Source: Solirubrobacterales bacterium | Lineage (GTDB): Bacteria; Actinomycetota; Thermoleophilia; Solirubrobacterales; Solirubrobacteraceae | NCBI GenBank assembly: GCA_026392325.1 | Contig: JAPLCH010000111.1 | Coordinates: 1 to 5,865, forward strand | Length of the DNA: 5,865 bases | Direction: 5' to 3' | Part shown: piece by piece, positions 1 through 5,407 of the stretch | Layout: each line of letters starts with the position of its first letter | Numbering within the stretch: position 1 is the first letter of the stretch | The notes under the pieces: generated by a model | Seen by the model: the letters and a program-made list of their open reading frames with translations, nothing else | Databases searched by the model: none | Told to the model about the DNA's origin: nothing | Translations under genes and position numbers: made by a program

Positions 1-203
1 GCAAGAGTGTGCATCTTGGCCGTATACGAGGCGATATCGGTTGAGAGGACGCCTGCCTTCTCACGCTTCTTGCTGAGGCTGTTCTCCGTCCGTTGGAGTT
101 TCCCATGGATGGCAGCCGCAGACTGAGCCTTCACAAGGCTCGGGGCTGCGAATGAGACTGCGACCGTCAGGACCGCAAGAGCTGGGAGATTGTTTACACG
201 CAT
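1..203 (-). CDS. Secreted coiled-coil protein, N-terminal part (probable cell-wall hydrolase)
   Basis: The minus strand is open from an ATG at 203-201 to the window edge, giving 67 codons; the gene is cut off there. The N-terminus (MRVNNLPALAV...) has a short basic n-region, a hydrophobic stretch at about residues 6-21 and a likely signal peptidase site after VKA (residue 26), so the product is probably exported. Residues about 30-67 are rich in Lys, Glu, Ser and Leu with heptad-like spacing (LQRTENSL, KKREKAGVLSTDI, YTAKMHTL). This is typical of the N-terminal coiled coil of CwlO/EnvC-like proteins, which carry an NlpC/P60 or M23 peptidase domain at the C-terminus. That catalytic domain lies outside the window, so the hydrolase role is inference. 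No Shine-Dalgarno sequence precedes the ATG; an in-frame TTG lies five codons upstream (218-216). It is co-oriented with hipA, 240 bp downstream of it. Confidence 0.6.
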   Translation of the reverse strand, partial: MRVNNLPALAVLTVAVSFAAPSLVKAQSAAAIHGKLQRTENSLSKKREKAGVLSTDIASYTAKMHTL

Positions 204-443
204 GGGGTGGGTGTCCAACTAACGACATCTCGAAGCTAGCATCGGGTTGCAGCCACTCCGGCGCCTAACCGGGATCTTGCAATTGGTGCGCCAGAGTCAG
301 GCTGGCGATCGCACCTGAAGCTTCTACTCCCCCGGCTCCTTGTTTTCCCCGCAACAAGTCCGCCCGGGCCTCAGACCCTCAGCACCCAAACCCCAGCACC
401 TTCAAAGTCAATCTCGGCGGGCTACTTGTGATCGGCGGTTCAC
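204..443. other. Intergenic region between hipA and the secreted coiled-coil gene
   Basis: No gene is seen in these 240 bp. It should hold the end of the hipBA transcript and the promoter and leader of the coiled-coil gene, both read on the minus strand. Two inverted repeats stand out: a small one, CTTGTT/AACAAG, at 339-344 and 353-358, and a longer imperfect one at 285-315 listed separately. I looked for a c-di-AMP (ydaO-type) riboswitch, which often precedes actinobacterial wall hydrolases, and could not match its conserved blocks. No convincing -35/-10 pair was found. Confidence 0.5.
285..315 (-). terminator. Imperfect hairpin, possible hipBA terminator or leader element
   Basis: GGTGCGCCAG (285-294) pairs with CTGGCG-ATCG-CACC (302-315), giving ten base pairs with a 4-nt bulge and a 7-nt loop. 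No run of T follows on either strand, so a classical intrinsic terminator is not shown. It lies about 130 bp after the hipA stop and 80 bp before the coiled-coil gene, so it could end one transcript or sit in the leader of the next. Confidence 0.35.
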
Positions 444-1679
444 TCAGTTATCGCGGAGTTCTGCTCCCCGCCGTTTGACATAGCTGGCAAGCGCTTTTGG
501 AACATTAGGCGTGTCTTGCTGGGCGGCTGTGATGGCTTCGGGGAGTCGAGTGAGAATGTCGCTGACGACGTCCTCGGCCTGACTTTGGGGCATGCCCCAC
601 GCGCTCGCCTCGCTGGCTATTCGCTCGCTGGTAACTCGATCAACAATCTGCACAGTGTCTATTGGCATTGCCATGTGATCACTGAGACCTTCGTAGAGAC
701 GGGTTGAGAGCAAGTCGTACAGTGGGGCGAGTCGTAGGCCGCCCGAGTCTGTTCGCAGCAGGGAGAAGTTCTTGCCGTGTGCGTCGCAGTTGCCAATCAG
801 GACATTCAGCGTCACCGCGCGCAGGAGTGACTCGAGAGCTTCACTGTCGGCAAAGTCCCTCAAGACTCCAGCCACGGCAAGCAGGCTCGGCCCACCTTTC
901 TCATGGTATTTCTGACTGGGCGGTAGTCCCAGCGCTTGACATAGGTCTTCCTGGTGGACTCGAATGGTTGCGCTGTCTGCGTTCACCCTCCGGTCATATC
1001 GCTCAACAACGAGAACTGGGGCTCCATTGACAACCATGGTTTCCACCGCAGCAACGGAGAGGCCAAGGTGGCATGCGAGACGCATGCAGAAGAACTCGTT
1101 CTCAACCACCTTCTCAAAGCCGCGAATTGAAGGCTTGAGAATGTGAGTTGACGGGCTCCCATCAAGCGGTTGCGCCCAACCCCCATCGGGCATTCGTGAG
1201 AGGAGAAGCTTCTCTTGAACTCCGGCAAGGGAAAGTCTTACTTGGTCGCCGATCCCCAGGGGCGCGTTGCGGAGGTTCGCGATCAGCCCGGCCAGCTCTT
1301 CTGCACTCAGGCGCTTAGCGCTTGCCAAGTTTGAGTCCTGTTGCGCAGGACGGTGGAGCGGCCCGATCACGAGAGCACCGTCACAGTCTCGTCCGAGAGC
1401 GGCGAGCAAGGCGAACACATCGCTTGCTGCGACATCAAGTTCGGCTGCAACCGCGCGACGCGGCTCCCCTTCTGGCAACAGCCCATCGAGGAACGCCATG
1501 CTCTGCTGGTTGGCAAACCGGGCAGGGCCGACGGGGAGGCTTACTGACAGAACTGGGGTGCCACCATCAAATGCGTCCTGCGCTGCGCGGGTATAGGACA
1601 GGCTGAGCCGCCCCTTGCCGTCGCGATCCACTGTCGTAACCTGAAGGCCGTCAAGCCAGATGCCCAGCGTTTCAGCCAT
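444..1679 (-). CDS. hipA: HipA-type serine/threonine kinase toxin
   Basis: This 411-residue protein is a HipA-family toxin: a cytoplasmic kinase that in E. coli phosphorylates glutamyl-tRNA synthetase, blocks translation and favours dormancy. The target here is not known. The N-terminal HipA subdomain covers about residues 1-105, with the FLDGLLPEGEPRR segment at 63-75. The kinase core follows. LSLAGVQEKLLLS (149-161) is the phosphate-binding loop and includes Ser150, the position of the E. coli autophosphorylation serine. HILKP carries the nucleotide-binding Lys182. NCDAHGKN holds catalytic Asp299 and Asn304, and YDLLST holds metal-binding Asp322. The Asp-Asn and Asp-Asp spacings (5 and 23) equal those of E. 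coli HipA as I recall them, so the enzyme looks intact. Its ATG shares one base with the hipB stop (TAATG), which supports this start over the in-frame TTG six bases upstream and suggests translational coupling. Third-position GC looks lower than in the secreted DUF6345 gene, as expected of an acquired module. Confidence 0.96.
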   Translation of the reverse strand: MAETLGIWLDGLQVTTVDRDGKGRLSLSYTRAAQDAFDGGTPVLSVSLPVGPARFANQQSMAFLDGLLPEGEPRRAVAAELDVAASDVFALLAALGRDCDGALVIGPLHRPAQQDSNLASAKRLSAEELAGLIANLRNAPLGIGDQVRLSLAGVQEKLLLSRMPDGGWAQPLDGSPSTHILKPSIRGFEKVVENEFFCMRLACHLGLSVAAVETMVVNGAPVLVVERYDRRVNADSATIRVHQEDLCQALGLPPSQKYHEKGGPSLLAVAGVLRDFADSEALESLLRAVTLNVLIGNCDAHGKNFSLLRTDSGGLRLAPLYDLLSTRLYEGLSDHMAMPIDTVQIVDRVTSERIASEASAWGMPQSQAEDVVSDILTRLPEAITAAQQDTPNVPKALASYVKRRGAELRDN

Positions 1680-1969
1680 TACCAATCAGCCTCTTGGAGT
1701 GTTGCGCGAACCCCGAGAAGTTTGAGGAGTCGAAGGATGCGCCGCAGCTGCTCCGTTTCGTTCCCTCGCTCCAAGTCCGAAAGGTAAGTCCGGTTGACTC
1801 CTGCCATCTGGGCAAGTTGGTCTTGAGTGAGGCCCGCGCGCTCTCTGTACATACGGATAGCTGGCCCAACGGCTCCTGCCGAATAGAGCCTGTAGGGCTT
1901 TTCTGATCCAGGCGCTGACCCGAGTTTGTCCTTCGCTGACTGGGTCAGCTCATCTGTTGATTTCTGCAT
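1679..1969 (-). CDS. hipB: HipB-type antitoxin, XRE-family repressor
   Basis: This 96-residue protein is the partner antitoxin of hipA: it should bind and neutralise the kinase and repress the operon. Residues about 33-88 form an XRE/Cro helix-turn-helix domain, with the recognition segment in TQDQLAQMAGVNRTYLSDLERGN... (from residue 48), a classic HTH_3 pattern. The first 28 or so residues are a polar, probably disordered extension. The protein ends in ...QEADW; E. coli HipB also ends in a tryptophan that contacts HipA, so the terminal Trp may matter, although this could be chance. The ATG is the only normal start after an in-frame TAG 27 bases upstream. No Shine-Dalgarno is present, and the predicted transcription start falls on the ATG itself, so translation is probably leaderless. 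The stop overlaps the hipA start by one base. Confidence 0.94.
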   Translation of the reverse strand: MQKSTDELTQSAKDKLGSAPGSEKPYRLYSAGAVGPAIRMYRERAGLTQDQLAQMAGVNRTYLSDLERGNETEQLRRILRLLKLLGVRATLQEADW

Positions 1970-1973
1970 ATCC

Positions 1974-2003
1974 AGACAATAGCGATGGTCCTGCTATATG
2001 TCT
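1974..2003. promoter_or_regulatory. Inverted repeat overlapping the hipBA promoter, likely HipB operator
   Basis: AGACAATAGC (1974-1983) is mirrored by GCTAT-A-TGTCT (1993-2003): ten complementary bases with one extra A and a 9-bp centre. It covers both the -10 and -35 boxes, so a dimeric repressor bound here would block RNA polymerase. An outer pair, TCCAGA (1971-1976) and TCTGGA (2009-2014), flanks it. HipB proteins autorepress their operons, which makes this the natural candidate site. It does not match the E. coli TATCC-N8-GGATA operator. Confidence 0.6.
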
Positions 2004-2004
2004 A
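1976..2004 (-). promoter_or_regulatory. Probable hipBA promoter (leaderless)
   Basis: On the minus strand TAGACA (2004-1999) resembles a -35 box (five of six to TTGACA). After a spacer of exactly 17 bp comes TATTGT (1981-1976), four of six to TATAAT. A start seven bases after the -10 box would be at 1969, the A of the hipB ATG. The lack of a Shine-Dalgarno sequence fits a leaderless message, which is common in actinomycetes. Confidence 0.6.
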
Positions 2005-2031
2005 CTTTTCTGGACGCGGGGACCTCATTGG

Positions 2032-2166
2032 TTAGATGTCCGAATATTCGAACATTCCAAATGACGCGCAAAGCGTGACAACAAAACGCTGATCACGCAC
2101 CTGGGTAACTCGATACCCAACCCCATTCCACCCACCCAAAGGGAACGTGGTCCCTTGTACCGCCAA
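2032..2166 (-). CDS. Small ORF of unknown function (44 aa), possibly a gene fragment
   Basis: I do not recognise this product. It reads from a TTG at 2166-2164 to a TAA at 2034-2032. The translation looks protein-like, with glycine and beta-strand-like hydrophobic alternation (FPLGGWNGVGYRVTQ, then RFVVTLCASFGMFEYSDI). A perfect GGGAGG Shine-Dalgarno lies at 2180-2175, eight bases before the TTG. The frame is the same as that of the 40-codon ORF upstream, separated from it by a single TGA at 2172-2170, so the pair may be one gene broken by a nonsense mutation. It ends 28 bp upstream of the hipB -35 box. About 56% of third positions are G or C, lower than in the large secreted gene. A 65-codon ATG ORF in another frame (2222-2025) overlaps it but looks less like a protein. 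Confidence 0.35.
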   Translation of the reverse strand: MAVQGTTFPLGGWNGVGYRVTQVRDQRFVVTLCASFGMFEYSDI

Positions 2167-2169
2167 CGT

Positions 2170-2292
2170 TCAGGCCTCCCGAGGAGCGAGGTCGCTGGAC
2201 TGCGTTCGGCTGATGATGGCATTGAGTTGCCGTCCTGTAGTTGACTTGAGGCGGGCTCGTGCGTCAGCCACCCAGGCTCGGATATCTATCAC
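2170..2292 (-). CDS. Small ORF of unknown function (40 aa), possibly 5' part of a broken gene
   Basis: I do not recognise this product. It reads from a GTG at 2292-2290 to a TGA at 2172-2170. The peptide begins MIDIRAWVADARARLK and continues with a polar, helix-like stretch (GRQLNAIISRTQ) and a short tail (LAPREA). No convincing Shine-Dalgarno precedes the GTG; the frame is closed upstream by a TAG at 2316-2314, so little room exists for a longer start. The GGGAGG that could serve the next ORF lies within its last codons. It may be a real small gene coupled to its neighbour, or the first part of a pseudogene that continues through the TGA to 2032. Confidence 0.3.
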   Translation of the reverse strand: MIDIRAWVADARARLKSTTGRQLNAIISRTQSSDLAPREA

Positions 2293-2340
2293 ACTTAAAC
2301 CACTTCTTACACTCTAAGGTTATTTTAGTTTATTGAATAT
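2291..2340. other. AT-rich patch
   Basis: Only 13 of these 50 bases are G or C (26%), in a window that is otherwise clearly GC-rich. The patch lies just upstream of the small ORFs on the minus strand and includes TAAAAT (2332-2327 region, minus strand), a possible -10 box without a clear -35. It could be a promoter, the edge of transferred DNA, or both. Confidence 0.6.
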
Positions 2341-2868
2341 GTGCGTTCCCGCTGGTGACCAAGCCCCCTTCAGTATCGGAGTCACCGGAAGCCATTCGCT
2401 TTGAGTCTGTACTCAGATCCACCCGCTGGGTACCAGACTCATCAGGGCTTGTCCCACGGCACGAAATCCTCCGCGCAGCCCACGGCGATCCGTGGCGGCG
2501 GTTGGAGTCTGGCGGATGAGGTGACGGCGCTCGCTGGCATGATTGACCCACTTGATCATTTTCCGACCAGGGCCAACCAGCGAGCTCACCCCGGCAGGCG
2601 CCTGCAGCGAGCTTCGCGCAAGACCGCCCACTGACCCCTTGCTCGCTGTGTGCAAGGTCACCGTTCCTACACCCCCGCAGTCCGAGCTCTTCAACTGCTC
2701 GCGCTGATGTGGAGTCAACCCAGATGTGGGTCAGGACTCAACATTGATGAAGGACCAGCACGCGATGGTCTTCACCAAGGCCCCCGACCCCACACCACCC
2801 AAGCAACGACAGGCCTCGGGCAGACTCGGGCCGTCTGCGACGACGCGTCAAGCGGCAGCTCGAGACCG
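2341..2868. other. Intergenic stretch without a convincing gene
   Basis: Roughly 530 bp in which I find no credible gene on either strand. Several overlapping open frames exist, the longest a TTG-started frame of 101 codons on the minus strand (2718-2413), but none shows a recognisable domain or ribosome binding site. A perfect 12-bp palindrome, GCAGGCGCCTGC, sits at 2594-2605, and an interrupted inverted repeat at 2712-2739. No transposase remnant, tRNA or repeat array was seen. Confidence 0.5.
2712..2739. repeat. Interrupted inverted repeat
   Basis: GAGTC (2712-2716) and ACCCA (2718-2722) are mirrored by TGGGT (2727-2731) and GACTC (2735-2739) around a 4-nt centre, with unequal 1- and 3-nt interruptions. 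It could fold as a hairpin or be a binding site. It lies 130 bp upstream of the DUF6345 promoter and has no T-tract. Confidence 0.4.
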
Positions 2869-2870
2869 AC

Positions 2871-2899
2871 TTGACCACAAATCGAAAGGGGAGTACGCT
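2871..2899 (+). promoter_or_regulatory. Probable promoter of the DUF6345 gene
   Basis: TTGACC (2871-2876) is followed after 17 bp by TACGCT (2894-2899), which fits the loose TANNNT -10 pattern of actinomycetes. Transcription would begin near 2906 and leave a leader of about 60 nt. That leader holds GTCCGG/CCGGAC (2907-2912 and 2934-2939), a possible weak hairpin with a 21-nt loop. Confidence 0.45.
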
Positions 2900-2968
2900 C
2901 GTGTCTGTCCGGAAAGCCGACGTTGATGGCAGGCCGGACGACCGATCACCGATAGAAATGGAGTGAGA

Positions 2969-4975
2969 GTGAACAAGAAGCGAACCGCGTGGAGCACGAC
3001 TTGCATCCTCGCCACGGCCACCGCCCTCGCCGCATCTGCCCCGGCCGCATCTGCTGCGACCAGTCCGACCAAGGCTTACACGTACACGACACGGGCCTGC
3101 CCGAGCACATCGGGCTCCACTCAAGCCGGTTTGTGTTATGACACGGGGGTCGGCACGCGAGCCAAAGTCGGCGCGAAGCGCCTGCCGAGCGGTGCGCTCG
3201 CGTTCTTCGCTTCGTCGTTCTCCATGCCGCCGATGAAGCAGGTCCAAGCCGAGGGATATGACGAGAACCAGAATCTCTGGACGGGCCAGGCGGTCGACGC
3301 TCAGGCACTCCAAGGCCTGATCCTGCCGAGCCGCACGGAGGCCTCTCGTAACGCCGCCACGGTCTTCGGATCGTCGCCAACCGGCTACACCCGAAGCCTC
3401 TCAGTGAGTGACTCAAACCTCGGCAAGTACAGCACCCAAGGTGCCCTGCTCTCAAACACGCCGTTCGAGCGGTCCGTCACTGCGACGTTCAGCTTGGCCG
3501 GCTATGGCGGAACGACCATCCCGGTCATCGGCCCGGGGGCGCGCCAGTCGATCACCTTCGGCGGAAACGGCCTGATCCGCTCACTGATGAGCCTCACTCC
3601 CCCGCCGGTCACCCGGTCGAGTTCTGCCGTCTCGATCACTTCGGCGACCACGGCGAAGAGTCAGTGCTCCACCTTCTACGGAAAGGATGCCGCAGGGCGG
3701 ACCCAGTCGACCCCGCGACTCGTTTATTACGCGCCGCCAGCCGCTGGCGCGGTCGGCCCTGACGACCTCGGCATGCTCAACGGCGGAGCCTCGTTCAAAC
3801 CCAATACGCTCTACCCGTTCTGGCAGTGCGTGACGGTCGGCGAGTCCGACGGCCAAGGAACGGGCGCCCTGTTACCTGCGGTGCAGTCCGCGGCCCCAAG
3901 TGTCACCGCGAACGTCAAGCTCACCTCGTCCGTCTCCCAGACGAACAACCAGTCGAGCTATTCGCTATCTGCCAGTGTCACCGGAGGCAAGGCCCCCTAT
4001 CGCTATTACTGGAACCTCCCGGGACTAGACGTCGGCTCGGATTCGTCGATCACGGGCGAGACCATCCGCCAAGCCTCACTCACTGTTCCAGTGTCCGCAG
4101 TGACCGGGCCGAGCGACAGCCAGAGCGGCCGCAACACCGCGAACACCGGCCGGATCACGGTGACGGTGATTGACGCCAACGGCGTCTCGAGCTCGGTCGC
4201 CGTGACCTCCTCGGCTGTCAACGGCCAAGTCGTCTCAGCGACGGGAAGGGGACCGGCGTCGGGCGGGGCACTGGCTACCGCCGCCGGCGAGCTTGCCTGC
4301 TGCCCGGACTGGCCATGCGCGGCGAACAGTTCGAACGGCTTCAAGACCACGATCGCATCCAAGGGGTTCTCGAGGAGCTTCTGGTGGATGTACAACGACG
4401 CGTGGGAAGTGGATTACAAGGATCTGCTGATGGGCGGGGCTGACAACACCGGCATCGACAGCGTCGACATCGGCTGGTACACCGGCCACGGATCGCCGAA
4501 CGGGATCACCTTCATGAACACCGGGAGGAACGACGGCACAGTCGGCCCGGCGGACGCGCGCTGGGGCAACCAGAACCTCGAATGGCTGCAGCTCGAGTCA
4601 TGCAACGTGCTGCAGAACACCTCGACGAGCAATGCGGCCCTCCGCTGGCACCAGTCCTTCCAAGGACTGCATGTGCTCAACGGCTTTGAGACGACGGCAG
4701 CATGCAACAACGGGCTCGGCGGGTCATTCGCCTCACTGCTGTTCGACTACAAGGTGGCGGGGGTCACGGTCATCCCCCGACGTTCGGTGGTCGCGGCTTG
4801 GGCAGCAGCTGCGCGGGCTAACGAGCCTTCAGGCAAGATCTACCGCTCGATCGCACCGATGCGCGCTGACGGTGTGACTACCCTCGGCGACTTCGTCTGG
4901 GGACAGGGCACTGTCGGTCCGGACATCCCCAACAACGAGATCACGGCCTACTGGGTCGCCACCGGAACCGTCTGA
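2969..4975 (+). CDS. Secreted multidomain protein with C-terminal DUF6345-type domain
   Basis: This 668-residue protein of unknown function is exported and probably stays outside the cell. The signal peptide has NKKR at the start, a hydrophobic stretch to about residue 27 and a likely cut after ASA (residue 29). The N-terminal half (to about 305) has a GPGARQSITFGGNG block (188-201), PRLVYYAPP (249-257) and four cysteines. Residues about 310-418 look like an Ig/PKD-like beta domain (GKAPYRYYWNLPG, ITVTVIDANG). The C-terminal domain (about 444-666) matches the DUF6345 pattern as I know it: a CC..C cluster, WWMYNDAWEVDYKD, VDIGWYTGHGS with His507, DARWGN, LEWLQLESC with Cys545. His-Gly and a later Cys after hydrophobic strands recall clan CD peptidases; this is inference. 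GTG at 2969 is chosen because GGAG (2960-2963) lies five bases upstream; an in-frame GTG at 2963 overlaps that site. Third positions are very GC-rich, as expected of a resident gene. No export or processing partner is adjacent. Confidence 0.85.
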   Translation: MNKKRTAWSTTCILATATALAASAPAASAATSPTKAYTYTTRACPSTSGSTQAGLCYDTGVGTRAKVGAKRLPSGALAFFASSFSMPPMKQVQAEGYDENQNLWTGQAVDAQALQGLILPSRTEASRNAATVFGSSPTGYTRSLSVSDSNLGKYSTQGALLSNTPFERSVTATFSLAGYGGTTIPVIGPGARQSITFGGNGLIRSLMSLTPPPVTRSSSAVSITSATTAKSQCSTFYGKDAAGRTQSTPRLVYYAPPAAGAVGPDDLGMLNGGASFKPNTLYPFWQCVTVGESDGQGTGALLPAVQSAAPSVTANVKLTSSVSQTNNQSSYSLSASVTGGKAPYRYYWNLPGLDVGSDSSITGETIRQASLTVPVSAVTGPSDSQSGRNTANTGRITVTVIDANGVSSSVAVTSSAVNGQVVSATGRGPASGGALATAAGELACCPDWPCAANSSNGFKTTIASKGFSRSFWWMYNDAWEVDYKDLLMGGADNTGIDSVDIGWYTGHGSPNGITFMNTGRNDGTVGPADARWGNQNLEWLQLESCNVLQNTSTSNAALRWHQSFQGLHVLNGFETTAACNNGLGGSFASLLFDYKVAGVTVIPRRSVVAAWAAAARANEPSGKIYRSIAPMRADGVTTLGDFVWGQGTVGPDIPNNEITAYWVATGTV

Positions 4976-4981
4976 GTTTCC

Positions 4982-5011
4982 GGGCCGCGGGCGCCCTGGC
5001 GTTCGCGGCCC
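4982..5011 (+). terminator. Strong GC-rich hairpin after the DUF6345 gene
   Basis: GGGCCGCG (4982-4989) pairs perfectly with CGCGGCCC (5004-5011). Inside it, two G-U pairs and CGC/GCG extend the stem to 13 bp with a CCTG tetraloop. It begins seven bases after the stop codon. No T-tract follows, so this is the T-less type of terminator common in high-GC actinomycetes, or an mRNA-stabilising 3' hairpin. Confidence 0.65.
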
Positions 5012-5326
5012 TCACACGGCCAGATCCTTGGCGGCCGCTCCAGTCTGCCCATCCCTGCTGGGAGAGGTCGCTTTGCGGAGGTTCGCAAAGAGGTCCGTGA
5101 GCGGATAGTGAACGGAGAGTGACCTCGGGCCAGGGAGGGCAGGGCCAAACCCGACCCCTCTCCACCCAAATCAACGGGCCGCTTACTGCGCTGGAGCGAC
5201 TTGACCTGACTTGAGCTTGGCGGCGGGGATGAAGTTGTGTTGCCGACCCAAAGGTCGGCGACTACGTTGGCGGGAGACCCCAATCATGTCTCTGCCCGAG
5301 AGGCACGCCCGTCGAAAGGAATCAAC
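5012..5326. other. Intergenic region with several hairpins
   Basis: No larger gene is seen here. It holds an inverted repeat CTTTGCG/CGCAAAG (5071-5077 and 5084-5090, 6-nt loop) and, further on, two hairpins that lead into a small ORF (described separately). TTGACC (5201-5206) and TTGAGC (5211-5216) resemble -35 boxes, but no matching -10 box is clear. Confidence 0.45.
5242..5298 (+). promoter_or_regulatory. Two adjacent hairpins, possible structured leader
   Basis: The first hairpin is perfect: GCCGACC (5242-5248), loop CAAA, GGTCGGC (5253-5259). Twelve bases later CGGGAGAC (5271-5278) pairs with GTCT (5288-5291) and CCCG (5295-5298), leaving a 3-nt CTG bulge and a 9-nt loop. Both lie shortly before the ribosome binding site of a 24-codon ORF. 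The arrangement resembles a 5' leader, but I could not match it to a known riboswitch or actinobacterial RNA motif. Confidence 0.35.
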
Positions 5327-5401
5327 ATGTCAACAAGTCAGTCATGGAGTAAGAAGAGCATCAGCTCGCCGGCCGGCAGTGTCTGGCGCCTAAGCTCATA
5401 A
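5327..5401 (+). CDS. Possible small protein or leader peptide (24 aa)
   Basis: An ATG at 5327 opens a 24-codon frame (MSTSQSWSKKSISSPAG...) ending in a TAA at 5399-5401. AAAGGA (5315-5320) lies six bases before the ATG, the best-placed Shine-Dalgarno in the window. The peptide is serine-rich and basic, with two tryptophans and no cysteine, hydrophobic segment or recognised motif. It faces the end of cysN on the other strand, 27 bp away, so there is no downstream gene for it to regulate as a leader peptide in the usual way. It may be a real small protein, the start of a gene lost by deletion, or chance. Confidence 0.35.
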   Translation: MSTSQSWSKKSISSPAGSVWRLSS

Positions 5402-5407
5402 AGCTCG

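Noticed and set aside
204..443. Possible c-di-AMP (ydaO-type) riboswitch before a wall-hydrolase-like gene
   Set aside because: The gene context is right, but the conserved sequence blocks could not be found on the minus strand. A covariance-model search would decide.
1680..1685. TTG at 1685 as the hipA start
   Set aside because: The ATG at 1679 overlaps the hipB stop in the usual TAATG manner and is a stronger start codon.
1969..1973. TATCC as half of an E. coli-type HipB operator
   Set aside because: No GGATA partner at the 8-bp spacing; the AGACAATAGC repeat is a far better candidate.
2025..2222. 65-codon ATG ORF on the minus strand overlapping the small ORF pair
   Set aside because: It is a single uninterrupted frame, but its translation is rich in Arg, Ser and Pro and less protein-like than the other frame. 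It remains the main alternative there.
2413..2718. 101-codon minus-strand ORF starting with TTG
   Set aside because: No ribosome binding site, no recognised domain, and an arginine- and serine-rich composition typical of chance frames in GC-rich DNA. Its start lies inside an inverted repeat.
2738..3313. 191-codon minus-strand ORF opposite the DUF6345 gene
   Set aside because: Antisense to the start of a clear coding gene, very arginine-rich, no domain: a shadow frame of GC-rich coding DNA.
5211..5393. 60-codon plus-strand ORF rich in arginine
   Set aside because: No domain or ribosome binding site, and it overlaps the hairpins and the better-supported 24-codon ORF.
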